DNA from: CF-13 sp036782775
Lineage (GTDB): Bacteria > Chloroflexota > Dormibacteria > CF-121
Length of the DNA: 64,000 nt
Reading direction: 5' to 3'
Assembly: GCA_036782775.1 (NCBI GenBank)
Contig: DAIPYJ010000003.1
Coordinates: forward strand, 40,038 to 104,037
In this document: positions 26,183-34,735 of the stretch, piece after piece
Layout: every line of letters begins with the position of its first letter
Numbering within the stretch: position 1 is the stretch's first letter
Notes under the pieces: generated by a model
The model's input: the letters and a program-made list of their open reading frames with translations, nothing else
Told to the model about the DNA's origin: nothing
Database searches by the model: none
Translations under genes and position numbers: made by a program

Positions 26183-28584
26183 TCCGTTGCGGCTTTCAAC
26201 ACAAAGGTCGCGGACATGCCGTTCAGAGCCGCACTGTTCACGAGCACAGAGCCGACGCTCACCCCATCAAGTGGACGGATCACGTGATTTAGTCGTGGCC
26301 CGCTTGGCGCTTCGAGACCGACGGTTGGCGCCACGATGCTGTGCTCGATGGCCAGGATCCCCATAACGGCACCGGTGAGTAGATCGCTAGCCATCGTATG
26401 TCCCACAATCGACTTTGGCGCGCCTACCATGACTTCGGGGCCGACGGTTGCGTGAAGCGCGATGGCCTCTTCGAGGTCGACATCGGGGACTCCGGGAGCG
26501 TCTGCCACGCAATAGTCGACGGCATTCCCAGCAACCCCTGCCTCATCCAGGGCAGAGCACATCGTCTCCACCCATGGAAGTTTGGGTCCCTCCGACGTGT
26601 CATCCGAGGTGGCTATCGAGAACCCAGCAAGTTCACAGTGGGGCCTCCTCTGACGACGACGGGCACTGCTCGCAGACTCGATCAACAATGCGACACTCGA
26701 AGCGCTCAAGGCCGATCCGTCCGCGCTGGCGTCAAATGGGCGCACGACGCCCGACGGAGACAGGACACATCCTCCATCCTCTGCTCCGAGAATCGTCGAG
26801 CGAATCACTAGGTCCCCGCTGACCACGACGATCCGCTCGCATTCACCGAGCTCGATCATCCTCACTGCCTCTGCAACGGCGAGGGCGCCTGACAGATTCC
26901 CAGTCGTAATCGTGGATGTCGGGCCGCGCAGACATCTGGCGATGGAGACCTGACCAGCCGCGGCATTCAGCGACGTCTGCGGCACGAGCAGAGGATTAAT
27001 GGTGCTCCATCCTCCCTCGGCGCTCTGCCAGAATTTCTCGAAAGTGTCCAACGAACCAGCGCTTGTGGCAAATAGGATTCCTATCTCCTCTTCGCGGCTG
27101 CTAGCCGTCAAGCCGGCATCATGGAGTGCCTGATCCGTGCTGGCCAAGCACAAGCGTCCCAGCGCGTCCATCCGTCGCCAGACTGCTGGGGGAGCCAGTC
27201 CAAGATTGTCGAGAGTCGGGACTTCACCACCGACTCGACAACTGAGCCCGGACACGTCAAATGACTCAAACGGTGAAATGACAGGGCGGCCGCTGGAAAT
27301 GCCTTCCAGCCACTGGTCAAGGCCAATTCCAAGACAGCTCACGGCGCCAACGCCGGTTATCACTGCAGGCTCCTTGACCCTTGTAACTTCCCTCGTCACT
27401 ACGTCCGGCCGCACCACAACTACTGAGGTGTTACTGCCGCCAAATGCAAAATTGTTAGAGAGCGCTACGTCGACCTTCGCCTGTCGCATCGATCCAGCGA
27501 CGATGTCAACCTCGCCCTCGGCGATGCGGCCTGTCGGGTCGACATTGGCAGTTGGTGGTACTGCACCATCGCGGATGGCAAGTATGCAAGCGGCGGCTTC
27601 GATGGCGCCGGCTGCTCCAAGTGTATGACCGATGTGGCCTTTGACACTGCTGATTGGAGGGGGGGTGGCATCTGATGCGAACAGAGTTCGCATAACGCGC
27701 AGCTCCATCTTGTCATTTGCCGATGTACCGGTTCCATGACCGTTGACGTAATCAACGTCGGCAGCAGACAAGCCTGCCTGCGCGAGTGCGCGCTGCGTCG
27801 CGGAGAGGGCTCCTCGGCCCGCTGGATCTGGGGCAGCCATATGATACGCGTCGGACGACCGTCCCACGCCAGCGATTTTGGCAAGTGCATCGACACCCCG
27901 GTTTTGGGCGTCGCAACTACGCTCCATGACAAGGATGGCAGCGCCGTCGCCGACGTTTAGGCCAGCCGACCGGTCGTACGGCGAGCATGGTTGCGAATCC
28001 ACCGAAAGCAACGAGGTGAAGAGCGCGAGGATGAAAAAGCTCAATGCATCCGCCCCGCCAGCGAGAACGACGTCCACCTCTTCCCGAAGGAGGAGGTGGC
28101 GTGCCATGGCGATTGCATTTGCGCTTGCAGTACACGCTGTGGAAATAGCCGCGCGGTAACCCCCGAGATCGAACTCCGTCGCTACAGCGTCTACGGGACC
28201 GTGCATGGCGGTCTGGCTCGCACCTCGTCCTTGTCCAGCGACATCGGGCATGGAGCCTTGACAGGTGCCCAATACGACTCCAATACGGCCCCTGCTCATG
28301 GGTCGAGGGGCTTCCAGCAGACGCGCCTGAGTCAACGCCTCGGATGCAGCCAACAAGGCCAACTGAGTCGTCCGGTTGTAGGCGGAGGCGTCAAACGGCA
28401 GCCCCTTTACGAGGATGTTGAGATCTTTGACTTCTCCCCCGAGCACGTTCCCCAACCAGCGTTTGTCGATCTCCGTAACCGGTCCGATGGCAGTAGCACC
28501 GGAGCAAAGAGATCGCCAGTACTCCTCGGTTGATGTGCCGCCAGCACACACAACGCCGATTCCCGTCACAACGACTTCTGACAT
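26179..28584 (-). CDS. KS-CLF fusion: ketosynthase plus chain-length-factor-like domain in one chain
   Basis: About 801 residues made of two ketosynthase folds. The first (about 3-395) has the complete triad: STACTASAN (Cys about 151), NGHGTGTS (His about 283), KGHIGHTLGAAG (His about 320). The second (about 406-800) begins ITGVGAVSCLGIGLDQWL but reads TITTGNLSGALAV at the nucleophile site and lacks the HGTGT motif (VADAPGVPDVD), so it is a KSbeta/chain-length-factor type. KS and CLF are normally separate genes; the fusion fixes a one-to-one heterodimer-like unit. ATG 28584 is preferred over 28590 because AAGGA is eight bases upstream. It is expected to elongate acyl-ACP with malonyl-ACP in the aryl-polyketide pathway. 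Confidence 0.85.
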   Translation of the reverse strand: MSEVVVTGIGVVCAGGTSTEEYWRSLCSGATAIGPVTEIDKRWLGNVLGGEVKDLNILVKGLPFDASAYNRTTQLALLAASEALTQARLLEAPRPMSRGRIGVVLGTCQGSMPDVAGQGRGASQTAMHGPVDAVATEFDLGGYRAAISTACTASANAIAMARHLLLREEVDVVLAGGADALSFFILALFTSLLSVDSQPCSPYDRSAGLNVGDGAAILVMERSCDAQNRGVDALAKIAGVGRSSDAYHMAAPDPAGRGALSATQRALAQAGLSAADVDYVNGHGTGTSANDKMELRVMRTLFASDATPPPISSVKGHIGHTLGAAGAIEAAACILAIRDGAVPPTANVDPTGRIAEGEVDIVAGSMRQAKVDVALSNNFAFGGSNTSVVVVRPDVVTREVTRVKEPAVITGVGAVSCLGIGLDQWLEGISSGRPVISPFESFDVSGLSCRVGGEVPTLDNLGLAPPAVWRRMDALGRLCLASTDQALHDAGLTASSREEEIGILFATSAGSLDTFEKFWQSAEGGWSTINPLLVPQTSLNAAAGQVSIARCLRGPTSTITTGNLSGALAVAEAVRMIELGECERIVVVSGDLVIRSTILGAEDGGCVLSPSGVVRPFDASADGSALSASSVALLIESASSARRRQRRPHCELAGFSIATSDDTSEGPKLPWVETMCSALDEAGVAGNAVDYCVADAPGVPDVDLEEAIALHATVGPEVMVGAPKSIVGHTMASDLLTGAVMGILAIEHSIVAPTVGLEAPSGPRLNHVIRPLDGVSVGSVLVNSAALNGMSATFVLKAATE

Positions 28585-28599
28585 TTGCATGTTCCTTGC

Positions 28600-29691
28600 C
28601 TAGGAAATCGGCGTACTCCACGAGCGGGGTACCACGTATGGAGCCGCTTCTGTTTGGGCCTCTGCAAGCCCACCCTCATTCTCCACCTGACATGCCAATC
28701 CGGCGGCAGCCCACTGGGCATCGACTCGGGCCAGGCCTATCATCTCCTGACGGCCGGGTGAGAACTCGGACCATATGATGGATCCGATTTCATGCATGCC
28801 ACCGACAACCACTCGTGCGCCCGGCGGGACTGACTCGTTCTCCTTCCACGAGACACCGATCGTTCTCGCCTGACGTCCTTGAATACACGCTTCTTGCATG
28901 GCGTCCCTGCCGCAATAATCGGGCTTAAACGGTTCGACGAGCCAGTTGAACCCGCATTCGGTCACAGATTCACCTGCCGAGCATTCTCTGTGCGGCGTGG
29001 GATGACGAGCCTCGAGCTGTGCTAACTCAAGCGCCCGATATCCAGCTGGCACAGCGAGCTTCGAGATCGTGCGCCACAGTTCTGCCGAGATGGTGTCGCT
29101 GGCACGAACACGAAATCCATATTCGGCGGTCGATCCACATCGCACCACCTGCACGTCACAGCCCTTCCACGATACGGAACAACTCGCTTGAAATGGCAGG
29201 CTTCCAGCCAACGGTCCCAATACTTCGGCGATACATTTCCAGGCGAATGGGCCCTCCACGCCAAGCAGCGCTTCCTCTCGGAGTACGACCAAGTCTTCTA
29301 GCCGCCCTCCTACTTCGACCAGGTGGCCCAGAAGGGCACTACCACACCCAATGCTTGACTCCAGCAGAAACCCCGCATCGGACTTGCGAATCAGTACGAC
29401 ATCGCGGACCTGTCCGGAAGGCCCAAGTACTGCAGAGATGAGCACTTTCTCGGGAAGCAAGTAGGAGACATCTCGGGCACAGGCATACTGCAGTAGATCT
29501 GCCGCGTCATTTCCGGTCAGCTCGACCGTTGTGAGGTATGAGAGATCAAAGAGGGCCGCATGCTGGCGAAGTGCGTCGTATTCCTCTTCAAATGTGCGCA
29601 TCGTCCAGGGAAGTCGCGCCTCCACCCCCTCTGGTTGCGCCCAGAGAACCTCGTCTGGGTACTCGTCAATCAGTGCGCTCGCTCCACTCAT
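28600..29691 (-). CDS. GcvT/aminomethyltransferase-like protein
   Basis: About 363 residues from ATG 29691. It follows the GcvT/folate-binding pattern: EEEYDALRQHAALFDLSYLTTVELTG, GPSGQVRDVVLIRK, GYRALELAQLEARHPTPHRECS, ECGFNWLVEPFKPDYCGRDAM, and a C-terminal barrel (IGSIIWSEFSPGRQEMIGLARV). Relatives are T-proteins of glycine cleavage and YgfZ-like or demethylase proteins that bind tetrahydrofolate. No glycine-cleavage partners are present, so a role in biosynthesis (C1 transfer or tailoring) is inferred. The start overlaps the ACP stop by four bases. Confidence 0.7.
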   Translation of the reverse strand: MSGASALIDEYPDEVLWAQPEGVEARLPWTMRTFEEEYDALRQHAALFDLSYLTTVELTGNDAADLLQYACARDVSYLLPEKVLISAVLGPSGQVRDVVLIRKSDAGFLLESSIGCGSALLGHLVEVGGRLEDLVVLREEALLGVEGPFAWKCIAEVLGPLAGSLPFQASCSVSWKGCDVQVVRCGSTAEYGFRVRASDTISAELWRTISKLAVPAGYRALELAQLEARHPTPHRECSAGESVTECGFNWLVEPFKPDYCGRDAMQEACIQGRQARTIGVSWKENESVPPGARVVVGGMHEIGSIIWSEFSPGRQEMIGLARVDAQWAAAGLACQVENEGGLAEAQTEAAPYVVPRSWSTPIS

Positions 29692-30029
29692 TGAGCAATC
29701 GTCTCCCGCTCGTGCGATGGCTGCACTGGGCGCAAATCCGTCGCCGCCCATTCCTCTTCGATGAACAAGGCGAGCCTCGCGACCGAACCAAATATGGACG
29801 GGTCCTCATCCGAAATTGCCACACCGAACTCGGCATCGAGCGCTAGGGCAATCTCGAGCGCATCGACACTGTCTAATTCGATGCCTCGTCCAAAGAGTGG
29901 CTGGTCATCGGTCAGCCAATCTGGGTCGATCGGTAGTTGTAAGCGCTCGACTAGTACCTCACGAACTCTTGCACAGCGATCGATGCGCTCACGAGCGACA
30001 ACCTTCAGCCTGTCGATTTCGCTCTCCAT
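29688..30029 (-). CDS. Acyl carrier protein
   Basis: About 113 residues, somewhat longer than a plain ACP (about 80) because of an N-terminal helical segment (residues 1-25) and a C-terminal tail. The phosphopantetheine site is the Ser in FGRGIELDSVDALEIALALD, and EFGVAIS is the usual following strand/helix. Its ATG overlaps the fabG-like stop (TGATG arrangement). It is one of three ACPs in the cluster (others at 33119-33367 and 44565-44852) and is presumably the carrier used by the KS-CLF. Confidence 0.88.
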   Translation of the reverse strand: MESEIDRLKVVARERIDRCARVREVLVERLQLPIDPDWLTDDQPLFGRGIELDSVDALEIALALDAEFGVAISDEDPSIFGSVARLALFIEEEWAATDLRPVQPSHERETIAQ

Positions 30030-30790
30030 CAGTGTGCCACCATTCCTCCATCGATAATCAGCGTCTGGCCCGTAATATATGAAGCCCGGTCCGAAGCAAG
30101 GAACGCCACCGCGTGGGCCACCTCATCTGCTGTTCCTATTCGCTTCATCGGAACGGACTCTACGTACAACGACCTAATGGCTTCCGGGATGGAGGCGAGC
30201 ATTTCCGTGTCGATGAGACCGGGCGCGACCGCATTGACGCGGATCCCGTAGCCAGCCCCTTCCCGAGCAATGGCCTTGGTGAGGGCTATGACTCCTGCCT
30301 TTGCGGCCGAGTAGTTCGCCTGACCTGGCACGCCCGCGATACCACTTACTGATGCGACGTTGACGATGGTCCCAGTGCGTGCCCTCGCCATAAGGCGCAT
30401 CGCCTCGCGCGTAACCAAGAAAGCGCCGTCAAGATTCGTCCTGAGGACACGCTGCCATTTTGCAGTGCTCATAAGCATCAAGAGCCCGTCAGCAGTTATG
30501 CCAGCGTTGTTGACCAGAATGTCCAGCCGGCCGAACTCGCTCCGGAGACGCTGAAAGAGGGATCGGACGGAGCTCTCGTCGCCAATATCGGCGTAATACA
30601 TCGCGGCCACGTGGCCCTCTGATTCCAGCTCGGCTACAACCTCTTTCGCTGCGAGCTCATTGTTTACCCAAGTAATCGCAACGCTCGCGCCGGACCGGGC
30701 CAATTCGAACGCAACGGCGCGCCCGATTCCTCTACCGCCTCCTGTTACAAGTGCGACCTGCTCGGAGCTGAAGACCCGCATGGCGCTCAT
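30029..30790 (-). CDS. 3-oxoacyl-ACP reductase (FabG-like SDR)
   Basis: About 253 residues. Short-chain dehydrogenase features are complete: VALVTGGGRGIGRA for NADPH binding, VNNAGIT, catalytic Ser in VASVSGIAG, Tyr/Lys in ANYSAAKAG, and the C-terminal SYITGQTLIIDGGM, which is characteristic of FabG. It reduces the beta-keto group formed by the ketosynthase. The start at 30790 gives a four-base overlap with the fabD-like stop; ATG 30781 is an alternative. Confidence 0.9.
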   Translation of the reverse strand: MSAMRVFSSEQVALVTGGGRGIGRAVAFELARSGASVAITWVNNELAAKEVVAELESEGHVAAMYYADIGDESSVRSLFQRLRSEFGRLDILVNNAGITADGLLMLMSTAKWQRVLRTNLDGAFLVTREAMRLMARARTGTIVNVASVSGIAGVPGQANYSAAKAGVIALTKAIAREGAGYGIRVNAVAPGLIDTEMLASIPEAIRSLYVESVPMKRIGTADEVAHAVAFLASDRASYITGQTLIIDGGMVAH

Positions 30791-31713
30791 ACGACCTGAG
30801 CCACGAGGGACGCCAATTCGCGGTGCTGGGTGGCGGATTCGAGTGAATACATCTTTGCGTCTGGCATGCTCCTCCGAGCAAAGTGTCCGAGCGTCTTGGA
30901 TGCGCCGGCCTCGATACCGATCGAGACGCCCATCTCTGCCAGAGTGCGCATGCAGTCTTTCCACTTCACGGTTGAAGTCAACTGCTTCACCACCCCAGCG
31001 CGGATCTCGGTGATATCAGTCGTAGCGCGAGCGCTCACGTTCAACACGATCGGTAGGGCGGGCGTGGAGACGATTGTTCGCTCGAGCTCCTGGCTCCATA
31101 TGCGTTGAGCCCCGTTCATGAGCGGGGAGTGAAAGGCCTGGCTGACCTGGAGCTGGCTAACTCTTTTCGCACCCAACTCGATTGCACGTTCTGCGCATCG
31201 CTTCGTAGCAGCTCGCTCGCCCGATATGACCAGCATGTCGGGCGCGTTCTCTAAACCGATGACCACCGGTCCGGGAGTCGCACCATTGCACACTGCTTGT
31301 AGCTCTGAACTGGACAAGCCAATTACCGAATACATCGCTCCCGCCGTTCGCACTTGGCTCATCACTTCGCCGCGGAACACCGCCAGACGCAGGAAGGCTT
31401 CGGCCGAGATGGCGCCCGATGCGAATAGGGCCGCCAACTCCCCGACGCTATGCCCCGCAACGACTTCGGCCGCAACCCCGATTTCGGCCAGGACACGCAA
31501 GGCCACCATGTTTACCGCCGATATCGCGACCTGAGCGTTCTCAGTACGTGTCAGCGTCTCCATATCAGTCGAGAAGCAGAGTTTCTCAACATCACGTCCG
31601 AGGATCTCAGAAGCTTCCCGGAAGGCGGCGCGTGCACTTCCATATTGGCCCCACATCTGCCGGCCCATTCCTGGCTTCTGCGTTCCCTGCCCGGGAAGGA
31701 GAAAGGCGATCAT
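30787..31713 (-). CDS. Malonyl-CoA:ACP acyltransferase (FabD-like)
   Basis: About 308 residues. The start IAFLLPGQGTQKPGMG, nucleophile VVAGHSVGELAAL, then QVSQAFHSPLM with the catalytic His, and the end IGIEAGASKTLGHF are typical of FabD. It loads malonyl units onto the ACPs of this operon. ATG 31713 overlaps the AcpS stop by four bases. A dedicated FabD within the cluster indicates a self-contained type II system. Confidence 0.92.
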   Translation of the reverse strand: MIAFLLPGQGTQKPGMGRQMWGQYGSARAAFREASEILGRDVEKLCFSTDMETLTRTENAQVAISAVNMVALRVLAEIGVAAEVVAGHSVGELAALFASGAISAEAFLRLAVFRGEVMSQVRTAGAMYSVIGLSSSELQAVCNGATPGPVVIGLENAPDMLVISGERAATKRCAERAIELGAKRVSQLQVSQAFHSPLMNGAQRIWSQELERTIVSTPALPIVLNVSARATTDITEIRAGVVKQLTSTVKWKDCMRTLAEMGVSIGIEAGASKTLGHFARRSMPDAKMYSLESATQHRELASLVAQVV

Positions 31714-32186
31714 TGGCCAATGATGTTGTCGAACGCTGCAACGGCTATCAGACAATGTCCGTTTTGAGCCCAGATTGCCGGTCCCATCTCTGCCATGTCG
31801 AAGGCCCAACGTCCGCAGTGCACGGGGTTGCCTGCTGCTTCTCGAGTGAGCGCCTTCGCTATTGCCGCCCCATTTGGATCCGCAGGAGTCGCATCCGCTT
31901 CCTCAAGCAACTCAAATCGCGACCAGCGGAATCCACGGGGCCGGAAACCGATCGCTTTAATGGCCGCTTCCTTTACCGCGAAGCACGCGGCTACTGCGGT
32001 GTAGTTCCCTCGACACCACTTGGCTTCGTTCTCGCCGAGCACGCGCTCTTCGAATCGAGGGCCCCACCTCCGCACCACCTGCTCGATGCGAGCGAGATCG
32101 ACGATGTCAACGCCGATTCTGGGAACATCTGTCTCTCGCCAACCGTTTCGTACGCCGACTTTTGTGCTTTGGACGTTCACCGACAC
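31710..32186 (-). CDS. Holo-ACP synthase (AcpS-type PPTase)
   Basis: About 158 residues. Both metal-binding motifs are intact: RIGVDIVDLARIEQVV (Asp) and AACFAVKEAAIKAIG (Glu in KEA), and the end HCLIAVAAFD matches AcpS. It transfers phosphopantetheine to ACP. GTG 32186 has a strong GGAGG site seven bases upstream, which decides the start. It is longer than usual AcpS (about 120-130) because of an N-terminal extension of about 22 residues. It probably serves the operon ACPs, while the Sfp-type enzyme at 36705-37592 may serve the NRPS. Confidence 0.9.
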   Translation of the reverse strand: MSVNVQSTKVGVRNGWRETDVPRIGVDIVDLARIEQVVRRWGPRFEERVLGENEAKWCRGNYTAVAACFAVKEAAIKAIGFRPRGFRWSRFELLEEADATPADPNGAAIAKALTREAAGNPVHCGRWAFDMAEMGPAIWAQNGHCLIAVAAFDNIIGQ

Positions 32187-32198
32187 AGACCTCCCTCG

Positions 32199-33092
32199 TC
32201 AGCAGCTGGCTTTGTGTTCGCCGCTGGGAGTTATTTCGACCACTCCACCTTTGATGACAACACCATTCTCACCGCGCATCTCCATGAGGTAGGACGTGTC
32301 CGGGCCGTCACCTGCCAACCGTCGGAACTCCGTTTTGACGCGCTCGCCGGGCTTTACCGGGCGTACAAAGCGTGCACTTATTTCACCGATTCGCGCATCA
32401 TCGCCTCCGGCAATGTATTGCACCGCTGAGCTCCACGCGGCCGCCATGACGCACATTCCATGCAGGATTACGCCATCGAATCCGGCGGCTCTAGCGGCTG
32501 ATTCGTCCAGGTGGATCGCGTTCTGATCTCCTGAAGCTTCCGCATATCGTTGCGCTTGATCGCCGGCAAAAGTCCTTTCCGCACATATCAGGGCCGGTGC
32601 GGCGCTCGGCTTGGTGCGATGAGAATTTCGCTCTTGCTTCCGAGCTCCACTGCATGCCGAATACCGATCAAGTGTGATGCCGGCGAGTAGCAGGCGTGAC
32701 TCAGTGCCGATTACGAGCTCATCAGAACGACGGATCTCGCTGCCCAAAGTGGCTATGGTTCCACGGCCGGCCATAGGCACTACCTCGAGGACCCGAGAGC
32801 TTGCCAACAAGGTATCCCCCGCTCCAGCGATACCGTGCCTCCGATTGGCCTCACTCAGATGCACGACCGGTCCGACGTTGTCTGTTCCGACGAGGCTCAG
32901 GATTTGGTGTTCGATCGCCTTCATCGCCAGGCAGAATCCGTATAGCGGTGGCATCGCCGCCCGCCCTTCACACCGTCGAACGCGATCGTCCGTTGCGGCG
33001 GCGTAGCGCTCTAGCTCGGATTCTGTCAAAACTCGCGATTGCATCCGAACTTCAGGCGGTGCCGAAAGCGATGGCATCGTATCGACGGTCAT
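32199..33092 (-). CDS. MaoC-like double-hotdog 3-hydroxyacyl dehydratase
   Basis: About 297 residues with two hotdog halves. The C-terminal half has the hydratase-2 motif YAEASGDQNAIHLDESAARAAGF followed by VILHGMCVMA, with the Asp/His catalytic pair in GDxNxIH. The N-terminal half (about 20-150, PLYGFCLAMKAIEHQIL) is the non-catalytic fold. It should dehydrate the 3-hydroxyacyl-ACP made by the FabG-like reductase, giving double bonds. The arrangement resembles HadAB/HadBC and polyene dehydratases fused into one chain. It is 12 bases upstream of the AcpS start. Confidence 0.85.
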   Translation of the reverse strand: MTVDTMPSLSAPPEVRMQSRVLTESELERYAAATDDRVRRCEGRAAMPPLYGFCLAMKAIEHQILSLVGTDNVGPVVHLSEANRRHGIAGAGDTLLASSRVLEVVPMAGRGTIATLGSEIRRSDELVIGTESRLLLAGITLDRYSACSGARKQERNSHRTKPSAAPALICAERTFAGDQAQRYAEASGDQNAIHLDESAARAAGFDGVILHGMCVMAAAWSSAVQYIAGGDDARIGEISARFVRPVKPGERVKTEFRRLAGDGPDTSYLMEMRGENGVVIKGGVVEITPSGEHKASC

Positions 33093-33118
33093 GGGCGCGG
33101 GGTTGGAAGGCTTGGTAT

Positions 33119-33367
33119 TCAGGCGTTTACTGACTGCTCTGCGATTTTCTCGTAGACCTGGCGGATTGTGACTGACTCATCGAAGGATTCGAACTTTGAC
33201 TCGTCGACTTCGATCCCGTATTCGTCTCTAAGCACAAAGAGCCATTCAAGGAGGTCGATGGACTCGATCTCGAGCTCACCGACCGGTCGGTCGGGATCGA
33301 TACCGCTAGTAACGCCAGCGAGGTTTTCAAGCTCCACAAGCAGAGTGTCGAGGGGCGGCATGCTCAT
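33119..33367 (-). CDS. Acyl carrier protein
   Basis: 82 residues. The attachment site is the Ser in VGELEIESIDLLEWLFVLRDEYGIEVDE, and the C-terminal helix SVTIRQVYEKIAE is standard. AAGGACC lies about nine bases upstream of ATG 33367. It is the first gene of the long minus operon (33.4 to 25.7 kb). It is very acidic and LLEW replaces the more usual LLDA, suggesting a dedicated partner enzyme. Confidence 0.88.
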   Translation of the reverse strand: MSMPPLDTLLVELENLAGVTSGIDPDRPVGELEIESIDLLEWLFVLRDEYGIEVDESKFESFDESVTIRQVYEKIAEQSVNA

Positions 33368-33620
33368 TGTAGGCGGTCCTTACGGGTTGTTCTGTTTGGT
33401 TTAGAGCCTTGCTCGGGATCCTCACGTCGATCGGATCCTTCTATGACCCTTGGATTCTGGCGATGGTTCTGTGCTTCCTGCCTTGCTGGTCTCTTTCGTA
33501 CTGGTGAGACGCGCATGCGGCCCGACGCCACCCTGGGCTGGTTTCATTTCCAGAACCTCATTTCCTTGTCGCTTTGTCCAGAGTGAAGGAGATTCCTCGG
33601 GTCGAAGGAAGAGTACCTAC

Positions 33621-34691
33621 GTGGTGTTCGGCCTCCTGTCATTCCCGAGCCATGTCGCCAATGATGCTGCAGTCTTTCGCAGCTTCTCTCCCTCCGAACG
33701 ATCCGCCTTCTCACACTTGGAGAGTCTCTATCCACTGGCCGACGGCCAATGGATACTTGAGGGCCGCGTACCATCGTTCTCTGAGCTGTCTAGGCAAATA
33801 GGCAGTACTCCTCTCGTCGGTGTTGACATGGTGGTCGACGCGCAGCCACGAAGGGTCCAGCTCAAGCTAGAGGGCTTCAATCCGGGTGGGTCGATCAAAG
33901 ATCGGACGGCATTGAGCCTGTTGGCGTCGGCAGAACGCGCCGGTCAACTCACACAAGGTTCGATCATCCTCGAGTCGACGTCCGGAAACCTGGGGGTCGC
34001 CCTTGCACTGCTGGGACGGTCACGCGGCTACCGCTTTTGTGCGGTGATCGACCCCAAAACATCGTGGTTGAACGTCCGGAAGATGGAGATGCTGGGTGCA
34101 TGTCTCGACCTGGTGGACCAGGGCGATGGGGCCGGAGGCTACCTGCTGTCAAGGCTTCAGCGGGTCAACGAACATGTAGCGTCCAGTTCCAAGTACCTGT
34201 GGATGAACCAGTACGCGAACGAAGCGAACCCCGATGCTCATTTCCAGGCTACCGGGCCCGAAATCCTGAGTCAGACTCGTGGTGCGTTGGATGCGGTGTT
34301 CATCGCCGTCTCAACTTGTGGCACGCTCGCCGGGATCGGGCGCTTTCTTCGTGCCAACAGCCCTCACACCCGCATCGTGGCGGTTGACGCGGTCGGGTCG
34401 GCGATCTTTGGCCAAGAACCCGCTCCGCGCAAGTTGACGGGCATCGGTTCCAGCCGAGTGCCGGAGTTTTCTGTCTCTCCGTTGGTCGATGAAGTCGTGT
34501 TCGTCAGAGACGACATCGCGCTGGAGAGCTGTCGCTCCCTGGCCGCCGCAACCGGGATAATGGTGGGAGGGTCGAGCGGAGCGGTCCTGGGCGCATGCAA
34601 CCAGTATTTGACGGACAATCCGACAGCGAAAGACGTTGTGTGTCTCTGCCCGGATACGGGCAGGAATTATGACACGATCTTCTTGCCCTGA
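33621..34691 (+). CDS. SbnA-like PLP enzyme (cysteine-synthase fold), Dap pathway
   Basis: About 356 residues. Core motifs of the OAS-sulfhydrylase fold are visible: LEGFNPGGSIKDRTAL with the PLP Lys, ESTSGNLGVALA for the phosphate loop, VSTCGTLAGIGRFL and VGGSSGAVLG. The sequence resembles SbnA, which makes N-(1-amino-1-carboxyethyl)-glutamate from O-phosphoserine and glutamate, the first step to 2,3-diaminopropionate. The pairing with the SbnB-like gene, convergent and 44 bases away, supports this over a true cysteine synthase. GTG 33621 is preferred because of the preceding AAGGAAGAG; the frame is open to 33450. The 55-60 residues before SRQIGSTPLV are an extension relative to SbnA. Confidence 0.8.
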   Translation: MVFGLLSFPSHVANDAAVFRSFSPSERSAFSHLESLYPLADGQWILEGRVPSFSELSRQIGSTPLVGVDMVVDAQPRRVQLKLEGFNPGGSIKDRTALSLLASAERAGQLTQGSIILESTSGNLGVALALLGRSRGYRFCAVIDPKTSWLNVRKMEMLGACLDLVDQGDGAGGYLLSRLQRVNEHVASSSKYLWMNQYANEANPDAHFQATGPEILSQTRGALDAVFIAVSTCGTLAGIGRFLRANSPHTRIVAVDAVGSAIFGQEPAPRKLTGIGSSRVPEFSVSPLVDEVVFVRDDIALESCRSLAAATGIMVGGSSGAVLGACNQYLTDNPTAKDVVCLCPDTGRNYDTIFLP

Positions 34692-34735
34692 AGCGTTACG
34701 CGGAATAGGTCGTTCCACGGCGTTCTGAAATCTGG

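Noticed and set aside
31419..32429. Plus-strand frame of 336 codons over the fabD-like and acpS genes
   Set aside because: It is antisense to three strongly supported genes and has Arg/Ser/Pro-rich composition.
34692..34735. Possible bidirectional terminator between sbnA-like and sbnB-like genes
   Set aside because: The 44 bases have no convincing hairpin or T-run by eye.
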